This document shows, piece after piece, positions 13,038 to 24,589 of a stretch of DNA of 64,000 bases (position 1 is its first letter; each line of letters starts with the position of its first letter). Origin of the DNA: Lepus europaeus (taxonomy: Eukaryota > Chordata > Mammalia > Lagomorpha > Leporidae). Position numbers and translations under genes: made by a program. Where the stretch lies: the NCBI RefSeq assembly GCF_033115175.1, contig NC_084827.1:61627201-61691200 (forward strand), in the 5' to 3' direction. The notes under the pieces are model-generated. The model made no database searches and was not told the origin of the DNA. It worked only from the letters and a program-made list of their open reading frames with translations.

Positions 13038-13458
13038 CAGGCACCTGGCACAGCAGTTAAACTGACCCTTGGGAAGGTTGCATCCCATACCGTAGGTGTC
13101 TCAGTTAGAGTCTCAGCTCTATTTCCAGTTCCACCTTCCTGTTAATGCACACTCTGGGAAGCAGAAGGTGATGACCCAAGTTCTTAGTGTCCCTGCCACC
13201 CATGATGGAGACCTGAATTGAATTCTCTCCCAACTTTAGTCTGGATGAGCTCTGGCTGAAGCCAGGAGCCAGGAGCTTCTTCTGGGTCTCCCACGTGAGT
13301 GCATGGGCCCAAGGACTTGGGCCATCTTCCACTGTGTTCCCAGGCCATTAGCAGAGAGCTGGATTGGAAGTGGAGCAGCCAGGACTTAAACTGGTGCCCA
13401 TGTGGGATGTCGACACTGCTTGCAGCAGCTTTACCTACTACGCCACAGCACTGGCCCC
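13038..13458. mobile_element. Back-to-back CSINE remnants (plus part, then minus part)
   Basis: 13,038-13,258 follows an old plus-strand CSINE (GGGTGCAGGCACCTGGCACAG and onward). From about 13,259 the sequence switches to the complement of a younger CSINE, ending at the head complement ACGCCACAGCACTGGCCCCCC. It looks like one SINE inserted into, or rearranged with, another. Confidence 0.7.
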
Positions 13459-13479
13459 CCATTCTTTTTATTGTTGAAT

Positions 13480-14766
13480 GGTATCTCTTTTTTTATATTA
13501 ATGTCTTTCCCTTACATTTACATTAAAGAGCTTTTTACTTTCGGTGGACTATATAGGCCTAGTATGCCATTTTTCCCATTTATCTTCAACAGTTCTTGTC
13601 ATCGTATTTTTGCTGTGTCTCAGAACTAGCATGTGGCTCAAGTTTTCATTTCTAAAATTTGCTGTCCCTGTTTACTATTGGTACAGTTTTCTTTTTGTCT
13701 CCTTTGTTTTGTTTCTTCTGTTATGTCTGTGAACATTTTAGACTTACTTAATTTTTTTCTAGCAGTATATCTTGGTTACACATTTTCCTGCGAGGGTGTT
13801 TGCTGCTCCTCTCTCTAGGTGATGGTTCATTTCCTTGGGTGTTTTGTAACCATTGTGAGTTAATCTTCAGTGGTGATTGCTTAGTGTGGGAGTCCTGCTG
13901 TCCTGGGCTTTGGAAGCTTCCTTGCATGGTCCTTTCAGTTGATTCTGTAAGGAGGCCCATGGGTCTCTGAACCAGAGGATGTTGTAACTACAGATTCAGG
14001 CCTGTGGTTTCTCTTGAACCTATGCATTTCCCCCTGCTGGTTTTGAGCATGACTTTTGATCCATGTGTACTTTGTATTTTTATCAAGTATTTCTGTGTTG
14101 TGGGGTTGTATGGAGATAAAGCAGAGGAAAGAATTAGTGAACTTGAAAATAGAGTACATTAAAATAAGCAGTTGGAGAAGGAAAAAAGAGTTGAGGAATG
14201 AATAAAGCTTATGGGAATGCAGGGACATTAAATGTCCAATACCTGAGTTATTGGGGGTTAAGAGGTCCTTAATATGGGAGGGGGAGGACCACTAGATTCC
14301 TAAAGCTGTACCTATGAAATTTGTATTCATTAAATAAAAGCTTTCTTAAAAACACAAAAAATAAAAAATAAAAAAAGAAAGTCCAAAGAGTTGAAAGAAT
14401 ATTCAGAGGTAATGATGGAAAACTTCCTAAACTCAGATAAAGACACACTGTCTAAGTATTAATGTGATTTGTAGATACCATACTAAGAACATAATATTCC
14501 CTTCCTCCCTCCTTCTATTTCTCTCCCACCCTCTTCCTTTCTCCCTTTTAGTTTTTGAGATAACATATTTTGAAGTTTCATTACAAAAAAAGGCTTACTA
14601 CTTCACAGAATAAGTTTAACAATAAAAAGCAAACAGACCCTTGTTTAGTGTGAATATAGACAACAGCAATATACATTAATTGAATAGAAAAATGACCATT
14701 TTGCTCATATATAGTAAGTTATAAAGTTATCACAGATCACTAACACTACAGTAGTATAAAATTCTT
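13480..14766. mobile_element. Old L1 fragments, including a plus-strand L1 3' end near 14,250-14,345
   Basis: 14,270-14,345 has the L1 3' end signature on the plus strand (GGGAGGGGGAGGACC, then ATTTGTATTCATTAAATAAAAG). 14,505-14,560 is the pyrimidine-rich complement of an L1 3'UTR purine tract, on the other strand. The sequence upstream (13,480-14,250) looks L1-like but I cannot place it precisely. Confidence 0.45.
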
Positions 14767-15106
14767 TTTTTATTTTTTATTTTTTTATTTTTGACAGGCA
14801 GAGTGGACAATGAGAGAGAGAGACAGAGAGAAAGGTCTTCCTTTGCCATTGGTTCACCCTCCAATGGCCGCCGCGGCCGGCGCACCGCACTGATCTGAAG
14901 GCAGGAGCCAGGTGTTTCTCCTGATCTCCCATGGGGTGCAGGGCCCAAGCACTTGGGCCATCCTCCACTGCACTCCCTGGCCACAGCAGAGAGCTGGCCT
15001 GGAAGAGGGGCAATCAGGACAGAATCCGGTGCCCTGACCGGGACTAGAACCTGGTGTGCTGGCGCCACAAGGTGGAGGATTAGCCTGTTGAGCCACGGCG
15101 CCGGCC
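14767..15106 (-). mobile_element. CSINE2, minus strand, full length
   Basis: It ends at the head complement AGCCACGGCGCCGGCC. The 14-bp target-site duplication AGTATAAAATTCTT lies at 14,753-14,766 and 15,107-15,120. Confidence 0.92.
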
Positions 15107-15171
15107 AGTATAAAATTCTTAACTATTGGTTTGACAAAGGTATAAAACAAAGTTACAAAACTAATCTGCAG

Positions 15172-15465
15172 GGCTGGTGCACCTGCAGTGCCGGCATCCC
15201 ATATGGGTGCCAGTTTATGTCCCAGCTGCTTCTCTTCCGATCCAGCTCTGCTGTGGCCTGGGAAAGCAGTAGAAAATGGTCCAAGTGCTTGGACCCCTGC
15301 ACCCATGTGGGAGACCCAGAAGCTCGTGGCCCCTGGTGTTGGATCAGCTGAGTTCCAGATGTTGCAGCCACCTGGGGAGTGAACCAGTGGATGGAAGACA
15401 TTTCTCTCTGTCTCTCCCTCTCTCTTTCTGTAACTCTACCTCTCAAGTATACAAACCTTTTTTAA
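15172..15465 (+). mobile_element. CSINE with shortened head
   Basis: GGGCTGGTGCACCTGCAGTG joins the start of the head directly to a later part, so roughly 20-30 bases of the tRNA-like region are missing. The body, CT tract and tail are typical. Confidence 0.75.
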
Positions 15466-15597
15466 AAAGCCTAAATTTCAGCAATACAGATACACACAGA
15501 CATTTCTGTTTTGTTTGTTTTTTTAAATTTTAGCTCCCACATATATTGGAGAACATGCAGTATTTTTCTTTCTGGGTGCCACATATTTTTCATTTTT

Positions 15598-15930
15598 GTT
15601 TAAATATTTATTTATTTGAAAGTCAGAGTTACACAGAGAGAGAAGGAGAGGTAGAGAGAGAGAGAGAGAGAGAGAGAGAGGTTTTCCATCCACTGGTTCA
15701 CTCCCCAGTTGGCTGCAAAGGCCGGAAATGTGCAGGTCTGAAGCCAGGAGCCAGGAGCTTCCTCTGGGTCTCCCATGTGGGTGCAGAGGCCCAAGGATTT
15801 GGGCCATCTTCTACTGCTTTTCCAGGCCATAGCTAAGAGCTGGATCAGAAGTGGAGCAGCCAGGACTTGAACTGGCACCCATACGGATGCTGGTACTGCT
15901 GGCGGCAGCTTTACCTCCTATGCCACTTCG
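15598..15930 (-). mobile_element. CSINE, minus strand
   Basis: It starts TTTAAATATTTATTTATTTG, has a long (AG)n at about 15,652-15,680, and ends near the head complement CCTCCTATGCCACTTCGC. Confidence 0.8.
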
Positions 15931-15934
15931 CTCA

Positions 15935-17580
15935 ATAAGATGTCCTCTAGTTGCATCTATTTTACTGCAAATGGTAGAATTTTGTTCACTTTTATAGTTG
16001 AATAATATTCAATTGTTTATATACACCACATTTTCTTTCTTTCTTTTTTTTTTTGACAGGCAGAGTGGACAGTGAGAGAGAGAGACAGAGAGAAAGGTCT
16101 TCCTTTTGCCGTTGGTTCACCCTCCAATGGCTGCTGTGGCCGGCACACTGCGCTGATCTGAAGCCAGGGGCCAGGTGCTTATCCTGGTCTCCCATGGGGT
16201 GCAGGGCCCAAGCACTTGGGCCATCCTCCACCGCACTCCCAGGCCACAGCAGAGAGCTGGCCTGGAAGAGGGGCAACCAGGACAGAATCCGGCGCCCCAA
16301 CCGGGACTAGAACCCTGTGTGCTGGCGCCGCATGTGGAGGATTAGCCTATTGAGCTGCGGCGCCGGCCTATACCACATTTTCTTTATCCATTGATCTGTT
16401 GATGGACACCATGGTTCATTCCAAATTTTGGCTATTGTGAACAGTGCTGCTCTAAACATGGTGTTACACGTATTTCTGATACACTGTGTTCGTGTCTTTT
16501 GGGTATGTACCCAATAATTGGATCACTGCATCATATGGCAAATCTACTAGTTTTTTTTTTTTTTTAAGAAATCTCTACACTGTTTTTCATAGTGACTGTA
16601 CTAATTTACACTCCAACAGTGTGTAAGGGTTCTCCTTTGTCTACATCCTTGCAACATTTGTTACTCTCTGTGTTTTGGATTTTAGCCATTCTGATGGGGT
16701 GAGGTGATATTTCACTGTGATTTTGATTTGCAGTTCCCTAATAGCTAGTTATGTTGAGCAGTTTTTTCAAATATTGGTTGGCCATTTGTATTTCTTCTTT
16801 TGAAAACTGTCTATTAAGTCCTTTGCCCACTTCTCAACTGGATTGGTTGTGTTTTTTGTTGTTGTTGCTGAATTTTTATGTTGCTGATATATTTGGCATA
16901 GTAATCCACTGGTCAGCTGGTTGGCCAATTTCTTTTTCCCATTCCGGTGGATTCTCTTCACTCTATTGATGGTTTCCTTTGCTAGGCAAAAGTTTCTGAG
17001 TTTGATATAGTTCCATTTGTTACCGGAGATCTGTCAGTGTGATGGTGAGGTGTGGGGAAGGGAAGCAATCTACAATGTTAGGATTAAATCTCTATCCACG
17101 GGGCAGGAAATATGAACAGAACCTGCCGGATTGTTTTTATTCGTGCAGGTTCTACATGCCAGGTGCCGTCCTAAGTTCTTTTGTTGCCTATGCTTTGGAG
17201 GTCTTGTAGAAGGGGTCCCCTACACCAACATCTTGGAGTGTGTCCCCTACATTTTCTTCTAGCAACCTCGTAGTGTCAGGCCTTAAATTTAGGTGTTTGA
17301 TCCTCTTTAGTTGATTTTTGTATATAGTGAGAGATATGGATCTAATTTCATTCTTCTACATATATAAATTCAGTTTTGTCAGCAACATTTGTTGAAGAGA
17401 CTATCCTTACTCCAATCGATGATTTGAGCATTTTTGTAAAAAATCAGTTGGCTATATACATGTGGATTCATTTCTGGGCTTTTTCTATTCTGCTCCATTG
17501 ATTTATGCACGGTTTTTATGCCAGTATCAAGCTGTTCCTTTCGACAAATAGACCAGTAAAATGTAAACAATAGATTTTCT
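15935..17580 (-). mobile_element. Old L1 ORF2 3' region, antisense, twice interrupted
   Basis: The plus strand reads as the complement of a mammalian L1 ORF2 C-terminal region: ATTCATCCATTTG-like helper phrases, ATTTTAGCCATTCTGATGG, GCAGTTCCCTAATAGCTAG and TTCTTCTAGCAACCT. All minus-strand frames carry stops. A CSINE2 interrupts it at 16,039-16,371. About 157 bases of non-L1 sequence interrupt it at about 17,021-17,178. Confidence 0.8.
16039..16371 (-). mobile_element. CSINE2, minus strand, inside the old L1
   Basis: It has a complete body ending GCTGCGGCGCCGGCC. The 14-bp target-site duplication ACCACATTTTCTTT lies at 16,025-16,038 and 16,372-16,385 and is itself L1 sequence, which proves the nesting order. 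Confidence 0.9.
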
Positions 17581-17736
17581 TAATTGGATAAGAATAAACG
17601 AGGTAGAAGTTTAAATAGTAAACTAGAATATGAAAATACGCACAGTATAATGCATAGTCCTATAAAAGAAAGTTAATGCCTTAAAGTGTCTTTTTGCAAT
17701 CTATAAGTTTGGCACTGTTTAAAAATTGTTACTTTT

Positions 17737-18030
17737 GGCTGGCACTGTGGCTCACTTGGTTAATCCTCCACCTGCAGTGCTGGCATCCCATATGGGCACC
17801 AGAATCTAGTCCTGGCTGCCCTCTTCCAGTCCAGCTCTCTGCTGTGGCCCGGGAGGGCACTGGAGGATGGCCCAAGTGCTTGGGTCCCTGTACCCGCATG
17901 AGAAGCACCTGGCTCCTGGCTTCAGATCGGCATAGTGTCAGCTGTTTGGGGAGTGAACCAGCAGAAGGAAGACCTTTCTCTCTCTCTCTCACTGTCTGTA
18001 ACTCTTCCTGTCAAATTAATTAAAAAATTT
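17737..18030 (+). mobile_element. CSINE2-like
   Basis: It has a GGCTGGCACTGTGGCTCACTT head, a TCTCTCTCACTGTCTGTAAC tract and a short A-rich tail. The flanks (TTACTTTTGG and GGTACTTTTT) suggest a decayed target-site duplication. Confidence 0.75.
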
Positions 18031-18119
18031 GGTACTTTTTATTCATGATTTTTGGGATTAATTGAGCAGCGACATTAATTAATTAATTAATTGATTGATA
18101 AGACAAAGAGAGACTCAGA

Positions 18120-18290
18120 CATTGGCACCAATTTTCCTAGGGCTGGCCCCCAGCGTCCCTAGGACCTTGTACCAGGCACCACCTCCTAAACATTTCACCA
18201 CCTCCTAACAAAACCACCCTAGAGACCAAGCCTTTTTCACTTGGGCCTTTGGGGAACATTCAGCATTCAAACTATAGCACATAGTCATCT
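18120..18290 (-). repeat. Possible MaLR-type LTR fragment
   Basis: The complement reads with phrases typical of old mammalian MaLR/ERVL-type LTRs, such as CCCCAAAGGCCC, GGAGGTGGTG and the cluster CACCTCCTAAACATTTCACC. A (TTAA)n run lies just left, at about 18,078-18,092. The assignment is by impression only. Confidence 0.4.
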
Positions 18291-18299
18291 GTCTCAAAT

Positions 18300-18695
18300 A
18301 GTAGCATTGAAGAGATGGCGCACAGATACTTTTCAGCTTACACAAAATACATCAACATGATTAAATTACATGAAATGTATGTATGTCCTTAGACATCCAT
18401 CATCTATTAGAGTAAAGCACATACATCCTTCAAATAATAAAAATAAGAAAGGAAATGGGAAGCACTGGCAAAGCCAGAAAGGGAAAGGAAGGTACAGAAA
18501 GGAATAGAGGGGCATAGGGTGAACAGGTTAATGTCTTCGTTTTTCCAGGTAGGGAATGCTTGTTTAAAATAGGTTATATTAACTTACAAATAGTGAGGCA
18601 CAAGTGTGTGAAGCATCACATTGTTATAATAAATAAGCTGAGGTAGATATGTGCAATATTTATCCAGAAAAAATAGTCATATTTAATTTTTAAAC
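18300..18695. other. Non-coding, nothing recognised
   Basis: AT-rich sequence without motif-bearing ORFs; an A/G-rich patch (GGAAATGGGAAGC..) lies near 18,450-18,520. Confidence 0.4.
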
Positions 18696-18699
18696 TTTC

Positions 18700-19015
18700 C
18701 TTAGGTTTCATTTATTTGAAGGACAGGGAGCTGCAAAGGGAGACAGAGACAAAGAAAAATTCATCATCTGTTCATTCCAACTGCTCAACAGCCAAGGCTA
18801 GGTCAGGCCAAAGCAGAAGCTAGGAACCCAATCCAGGTCTCTCACATAGGTGGTGAGGACCCAACTACTTGACCTATGACCTGCTGTCTCCCAGGTTGCA
18901 TGGCATCAGGAAGCTGTTCGAAGAGCAAAGCCAGGACTGGAGCCAAGGCACTGGGATATGGTACGCAGGTGTCCCAAGCAGCTTCTTCGTTGCTCAACCA
19001 GATGCCTGCCTTAAT
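18700..19015 (-). mobile_element. Old diverged CSINE, minus strand
   Basis: The typical minus-strand order is present: TTCATTTATTTGAAGG, GGGAGACAGAG, GCCAGGACTGGAGCC. Divergence is much higher than in the neighbouring copies. Confidence 0.6.
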
Positions 19016-19129
19016 GTTAACATTTTCAAAATAGTAATGAATGAACAGGAGTAGAGGGATTTTTGGTTTACTCCAACAAGTTAACATCATTCAAGTTATT
19101 TATAAACAACAGAAATTTATTCCCAGAAC

Positions 19130-19400
19130 TGGGGCTGGGAATCCCAAGATTAAGAAGCCATCGGATCCTGTGGTCTGTGAAGTCCCACTTCCTGATTTAC
19201 AGGCTGTGCCTGCTCAGGATCTCCTCACAGAGCAGAGGTGAGTTTCCAGGGTCTATTTTACAAGGCATTATGTTGTGATCCTGTTCATGAGGGTTCCCTC
19301 TAGAGACCTACTCACTCCCAAAGGCCTCAGTTCTAATAGCCTGGGCGCCAAACTGAGGCTTCAAGATTTTGAGTTTTTGGGTAACACAGACATTCAGCTT
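19130..19400. repeat. Ancient mammalian interspersed repeat (family not assigned)
   Basis: Phrases such as CATGAGGGTTCCCTCTAGAG, ACTCCCAAAGGCCTCAG and AACACAGACATTCAGCTTATAGCA recur in old mammal-wide repeats. There is no coding potential. Confidence 0.4.
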
Positions 19401-19534
19401 ATAGCAGCAAGATATTTAATTTCTCAGACAGAATTAATCAAGTCAATCCCCCAATTAGTTGTTCATCATGCTAAGCTATATGGGACTATTTCACCTCTAT
19501 TTTTATCATTGATAAATACTGTCATTCCCTAATG

Positions 19535-19569
19535 GAATTTTATTTATTTACTTAATTTATTTGAAACAC

Positions 19570-19606
<37 letters not shown>

Positions 19607-19865
19607 CCATCTGATGATTTATACCCCAAAAGCCTGCAACAGCCAGAGTTGAAGGCCAGGCTGAAGCCAGGAGTTGGACACTCAATCCAGGTGTCTCATG
19701 GGGGAAGCAGTGACTCAACTGCTCAAAACATCATATTCTGCCTCCCAGGGGTCTGTACAAGAAGAATCCTGAAATCAGGGGCAGAGCTGGAAACCAAAGC
19801 CAGGCATTGTGACTTGGGATGTAGGCATCTCAAGTGGTAACTTAACCCTTGCATCAAATGCCTGT
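19535..19865 (-). mobile_element. Old CSINE, minus strand
   Basis: It starts TTTTATTTATTTACTTAATTT, followed by (GA)n at about 19,574-19,600 and a diverged body. Confidence 0.65.
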
Positions 19866-20236
19866 TCCAATAGTGTCATTGCTTACATTGGCACCATTGA
19901 AAACAAAGGGTGCTGAGCATGAGCCATTGAGAACATCAATTGAAAAGGACTACAGCACAACACTGTGTGCCTTCTATATATGTGTAAGCCACCTCTAGCT
20001 CAGCTCTGTCAGTTTGCTTTGAGTTCAACCTCTCCTTTCTTTGTAGTCTCCATGGTAACAGGGTTAGTATTAATGAGCCAGTTAGCAAGATGCTCATTTA
20101 CCCATAGAATTACTGCAAAATTTCCCATAGGAAAACTGGGCTGAAATATAGTGCCAAAAACCTGTGAGCCTCAACTGGTAATAAAAGAAGACAATGAAAG
20201 GTAGAATAGGGAGGAAAACAAATATAGGACATGTAG

Positions 20237-20560
20237 GGGCCAGCATCGTGGCATAGCTGGTAAGGCCACTGTCTGTGACACTGGCATCCTATATGGGTGC
20301 TGGTTTGTGTCCCAGCAGCTCCACATCTGACTCTGCTCTCTGCTGGTTGCCTGGGGAAAGCAGTGGTGGACAGCCTGCATGTTTGGGCCCCTGCTACCCA
20401 TGTGGATAACTGGCTCTTGGTTTCAGCCTGGCCCATCTCTGGCCTTTGCGGCCATCTGGCAAGTGAGCCAGCAGATGGAAGATCTCTCTTTCTCTCTGTC
20501 TCTCCCTCTCTGTGTAATTCTGCCTATCAAGTGAATAATTCAATATTTTTTTCTAAAAAG
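20237..20560 (+). mobile_element. CSINE
   Basis: It has a GGGGCCAGCATCGTGGCATAG head, a TCTCTCTTTCTCTCTGTCTCT tract, and a partly decayed tail ending near TTTTTTTCTAAAAAG. Confidence 0.8.
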
Positions 20561-20569
20561 AGTATTTGA

Positions 20570-20920
20570 GGGCCAGTGCTGTGGCACAGTGAGTAAAGTC
20601 ACTGCCTGAGGTGTTGGCATCCCAAATGAATGCCAGTTCAAGTCCTGGCTGCTCCACCTCTGATCCAGCTCCCTGCTGATGGCCTGGGAAAGCAGTGGAA
20701 GATGGTCCAAGTACTTGGACCTCTGTATCCACATGGGAGACCTGGAAGAAGCTCCTGGCTTCGAGACAGCCCAGCTCCATCCCTTGTGGCCATTTGGGGA
20801 GTGAACAAGCAGATGGAAGATCTCTCTCTCTCTCTCTGTGCGTGCATGTGTGTGTGTTTGTGTGTGTGTCCCTGTCTCTTTCTGCCTTTCAAAGAAGTAA
20901 ATAAAATTTTTTTAAAAAGG
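20570..20920 (+). mobile_element. CSINE, directly following another CSINE
   Basis: It has a GGGCCAGTGCTGTGGCACAG head and a CT tract that has grown a (TG)n run at about 20,836-20,870. The tail is AAGTAAATAAAATTTTTTTAAA. It lies about 10 bases from the end of the previous copy, in the same orientation. Confidence 0.85.
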
Positions 20921-20929
20921 ACAATTGAT

Positions 20930-21555
20930 TAAAAATTCTCCAAGTGACTAAGGAATCTAAGATCTTTGATTTTCCAGGTAATTGACCCCATTCAATGCTG
21001 ATTGCATTGGGATTAGCATAAGCTTTCAGTTGAGTTCTTTTGTTTTGTTCACACATGTATTTTCCTGTGTAGTATAACTCCTAAGGCAGCATGTGCCAGG
21101 AAACACTGTTGGAAATGAGTGTACAATGTGTCTTAAAAATTAAAAATGAAGAAATGGTGACCTCATGAACAAGAAAGGAGAAAGACAGTAAACTGTCATA
21201 ATGAATACCCAAGTTTTAAGCTCCAAAGTGAAAAAAAGAATTGGCATTGTCACGTTTGTAGACATTGCAGTGTGGGTTCCCTAATACATGAAAGAAATAA
21301 TTGAAAAGTTGGTTTTTCCTCATTCCACAAAGCCTCATGTCATACTGTGGATCCCATGTAATTCCAGTTTCTTTGTGTTTTCACATTCAGATAGGAACAC
21401 CACAGCTGCTATCAAAAAGGGGAAAAGAAACAAGAAAGTGTCCTGGAGATTTTATGAAGTTATTTACAGATGTCATTTGAACACAAGAGTAAAGGAAAAT
21501 TCAAACATTATTGCTGAACTCATGAAAATTTTCCATTTCTGTAAGCGTGAAAGAC
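20930..21555. other. Non-coding, nothing recognised
   Basis: AT-rich; one 92-codon ORF at 21,288-21,566 shows only low-complexity Lys/Arg content and no family resemblance. Confidence 0.4.
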
Positions 21556-21559
21556 AACT

Positions 21560-21860
21560 GTTTTGAAAAGCAAAGTGACACACAGAGAGAGGGAGAGACA
21601 GAAATAGAGAGAAGTCTTCTGTGCACTTACTCTCCCTGATGGCTGCAACAGCCAGGCTGAGCCAGACAAAAGCCAGAAGCCAATAACTCTGTCCTGGTCT
21701 CCCACATGAGTGGCAAGGGGTCAGCTTCCCCTGTCTTCCCAGGTGCATTTGCAGGGAGTTGGATCAGAAGCAAAGCAGCTGGGACATGAATCAGCACTCC
21801 CATCTGGGAAGCTGCCTTGCAGGCAGCAGATTAACCCACTGTGGCACAACACCAGCCCCT
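21560..21860 (-). mobile_element. Old CSINE, minus strand
   Basis: A minus-strand CSINE body from GACACACAGAGAGAGGGAG to the head complement GTGGCACAACACCAGCCCC. Confidence 0.7.
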
Positions 21861-21978
21861 ATGGTAGAAATTTTTTGTCTTCAGAATCACTTGTTAATGC
21901 TGTACGTATTGCACAGATATTAGATACTGCATCTATGGAAAAATAAAACCACATCTTTAGTTTTAACAGTAAAAGTTG

Positions 21979-22302
21979 GCTGGTGCCGTGGCTTAACAGG
22001 CTAATCCTCCACCTTGCGGCGCCGGCACACCGGGTTCTAGTCCCAGTTGGGGCTCCGGATTCTATCCCGGTTGCCCCTCTTCCAGGCCAGCTCTCTGCTA
22101 TAGCCTGGGAAGGCAGTGGAGGATGGCCCAATCCTTAGGCCCTACACCCGCATGGGAGACCGGGAAAAACACCTGGCTTCTGGCTTCGGATCAGCACGAT
22201 GCGCTGGCCGTAGCGGCCATTGGAGGGTGAACCAACGGCAAAAAGGAAGACCTTTCTCTCTGTCTCTCTCTCACTATCCACTCTGCCTGTCGAAAAAAAA
22301 AA

Positions 22303-22333
<31 letters not shown>

Positions 22334-22342
22334 CAAAAAAAC
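21979..22342 (+). mobile_element. CSINE2, full length, with (AAAAC)n tail
   Basis: The head is GCTGGTGCCGTGGCTTAACAG. The tail is poly-A followed by about six AAAAC units. The 12-bp target-site duplication CAGTAAAAGTTG lies at 21,967-21,978 and 22,343-22,354. Confidence 0.92.
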
Positions 22343-22354
22343 CAGTAAAAGTTG

Positions 22355-23180
22355 AAAATTTACATTCTAATTTCAGTGTACAATACAATTTTTACAATGA
22401 CTTACTGGTACCTATTATCATAGCTATGAGATTTTATTTTTCCCATTTTTATGTCTATTACACCTTAGTTATAGATTTTCTCTAATTTATGGAAGTTGTC
22501 TACTCCATCTTACTCATTCTGGGCATATTTTTGAGTTTCTGTAGCTTGTTAGGCCATCTTGGATTGTAATTCTAGTGCCAAGAATCTCCAGATTAGAGGG
22601 ATCCTTGGATATTGAGGACCCTGGGGATATGGAAATCTACCCTCTACCTCTCCACTCCCTGACACTGAGTTGGAAAACAATTCTGGCAAGAGTCAAGTGT
22701 TGCAACTGACAATCTTTTTTAAAAACTACTAACTAATTTCCCTGATTGGTATGATTCTAATTTCTATAATTAGTATTATTATAATATCTTATGTATATAT
22801 TTTATAGCTGAGTTTCATCACTCAATTATTTCTTACAATCTGTATTGTTCCATGACAACAGGGGGATTCTGTTTCTTATTCATTTTTCTGGCAGTAGCAT
22901 ATTTATGAATGAATTAAAGAAGGGAAATCTGAGTGTATTATAGAATAGCAAAAAAGAATTATATTCAAGACAACATTGAGGGAGAGAGGAAAAGAACAGA
23001 GCTTACTTTAGCTGAAGGGATACCTGAAGAATAAAGGCAGGAAGACACTAATGCCCATGGCACGTTCCAAAAACTGAGAACATCAACCTGACAAGCAGAG
23101 GTTTTCAGTAGAAGCATAAGGAGATAGACTTGAAGAACTAACATACCACGAATGTATTAAATCAATTGATTTTTAAAAAA
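22355..23180. other. Non-coding, nothing recognised
   Basis: AT-rich, with no motif-bearing ORF or recognisable repeat. Confidence 0.45.
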
Positions 23181-23184
23181 GTTA

Positions 23185-23470
23185 TGTATATAGTCTTATA
23201 TGTATATTTGATAGGTAAAGATCTTCTATCCATTGGTCTACTTCCCAAACGTGCAAAATAGCTAGGCCAAGGCCAGATCATAGTGAAGAAACTTGAACTC
23301 CATCCGGGTCTCCCACATGCATGGCAGGAACCCAAATGTTTGAATGGTTATTGATGGCCTCCCAGGCACACTAGCAGGAAGCTGAATTGGAAGCAAAGAG
23401 TAGCTGGGACTTGAACCAGGCAGTCTGATGTGGGATGCAGGCTTCTCAAGAAGTGCTAGAATGTCCACTT
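23185..23470 (-). mobile_element. Old CSINE, minus strand, no purine tract
   Basis: TTGATAGGTAAAGATCTTC, CCCACATGCATGGCAGG and AGCTGGGACTTGAACCAGG follow the minus-strand CSINE body. The (GA)n part has been lost. Confidence 0.6.
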
Positions 23471-23765
23471 CATGAGTCAGTTTAAATATCTATGATTATA
23501 TTATTCTATGGAAAAAAAGGGTAGAAGTAATGCAAGAATAAAAGCATATCTTCCAGTTAAAATTGTATGTATGTATGTGTGAATATGTGAATGTGTGTGT
23601 GTTTAGTGTTGTTCATGAGGCAGAAGGTAAACATGGTATTGACACATAATCTTCACCTCTTATTAAATACTGTATCTAAATTTGGAAACAAAACTCCAGA
23701 TTCTTAAAGGTCTGAAAATTCATACCAATATCAAATTTCATAGATTCATAGATGAAACTTCTGGG

Positions 23766-24040
23766 AATAGGGCCACTATTGTGGTGCCACAAGTTAAGCT
23801 GCTGCTTCTGACACCAACATGCTATATCAGAGTGCTGGTTTAAGTCTTGGTTGCTCAGCTTGATTCACCTTCCTGTTATTGCACCTGGGAAGGCAGCAGA
23901 ACATGGCCAAGATCAGAATAGATCCCCTGGCTCCTGGCTTCAGCCTGGCTCAGAGCTGGTTTTTGTAGCCATTTGGAGAGTGAACCAGCAAGTAAAAGAT
24001 CACTCTTTCTTTCCCTGAATCTCTCTCTGTTGCTCTGCCT

Positions 24041-24090
<50 letters not shown>
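23766..24090 (+). mobile_element. CSINE carrying a (TA)n microsatellite
   Basis: A diverged CSINE body starts GGGAATAGGGCCACTATTGTG. After the CTCTGCC motif the tail has become about 20 TA units at 24,043-24,085. Confidence 0.75.
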
Positions 24091-24219
24091 AAAAGAAACT
24101 TCTGAAAAGAAACAAAGAAGTGAATCTTTGATATTCTCATTTCACAATATGGAAACAGAATCTATCTCAGAGTGTAATTCAGAAACAGATAGAAGCATTA
24201 AGCATTAAAAGTGTGTATG

Positions 24220-24575
24220 GAGGCTGGCGCTGTGGCATAGTGGGTAAAGCCACTGCCTGCAGTGCCAGCATCCCATATGGGCACCTGTTTGAGTCCTGGA
24301 TGCTACACTTCTGATATAGCTCTCTGCTATGGCCTTGGAAAGCAGTACAAGATGGCCCAAGTCCTTGGGCCCCTGAACCCATGTGGGAGACCTGGAAGAA
24401 GCTCCAGGCTTCTGGCTTCAGATTGGCACAGCTCTGGCCATTGATGCCATCTGGGGAGTGAACCAGCAGATGGAAGACCTCTCCCTTCCTCCCTCCCTCC
24501 CTCCCTCCCCCCCCCCACCCTGTGTGTGTGTGTATGTGTGCAACTATGACTTTCAAATAAATAAATAAATTTTTG
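24220..24575 (+). mobile_element. CSINE, full length
   Basis: It has a GAGGCTGGCGCTGTGGCATAG head. The pyrimidine tract has become (CCCT)n plus (TG)n at about 24,482-24,538. A 13-bp target-site duplication lies at 24,207-24,219 and 24,576-24,588 (AAAAGTGTGTATG versus AAAAGTGAGTATG). Confidence 0.9.
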
Positions 24576-24589
24576 AAAAGTGAGTATGA

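Noticed and set aside
19535-22342. Regular SINE spacing as a CRISPR-like or functional array
   Set aside because: Copies differ in age and orientation, and two to three have their own target-site duplications, so they are independent insertions.
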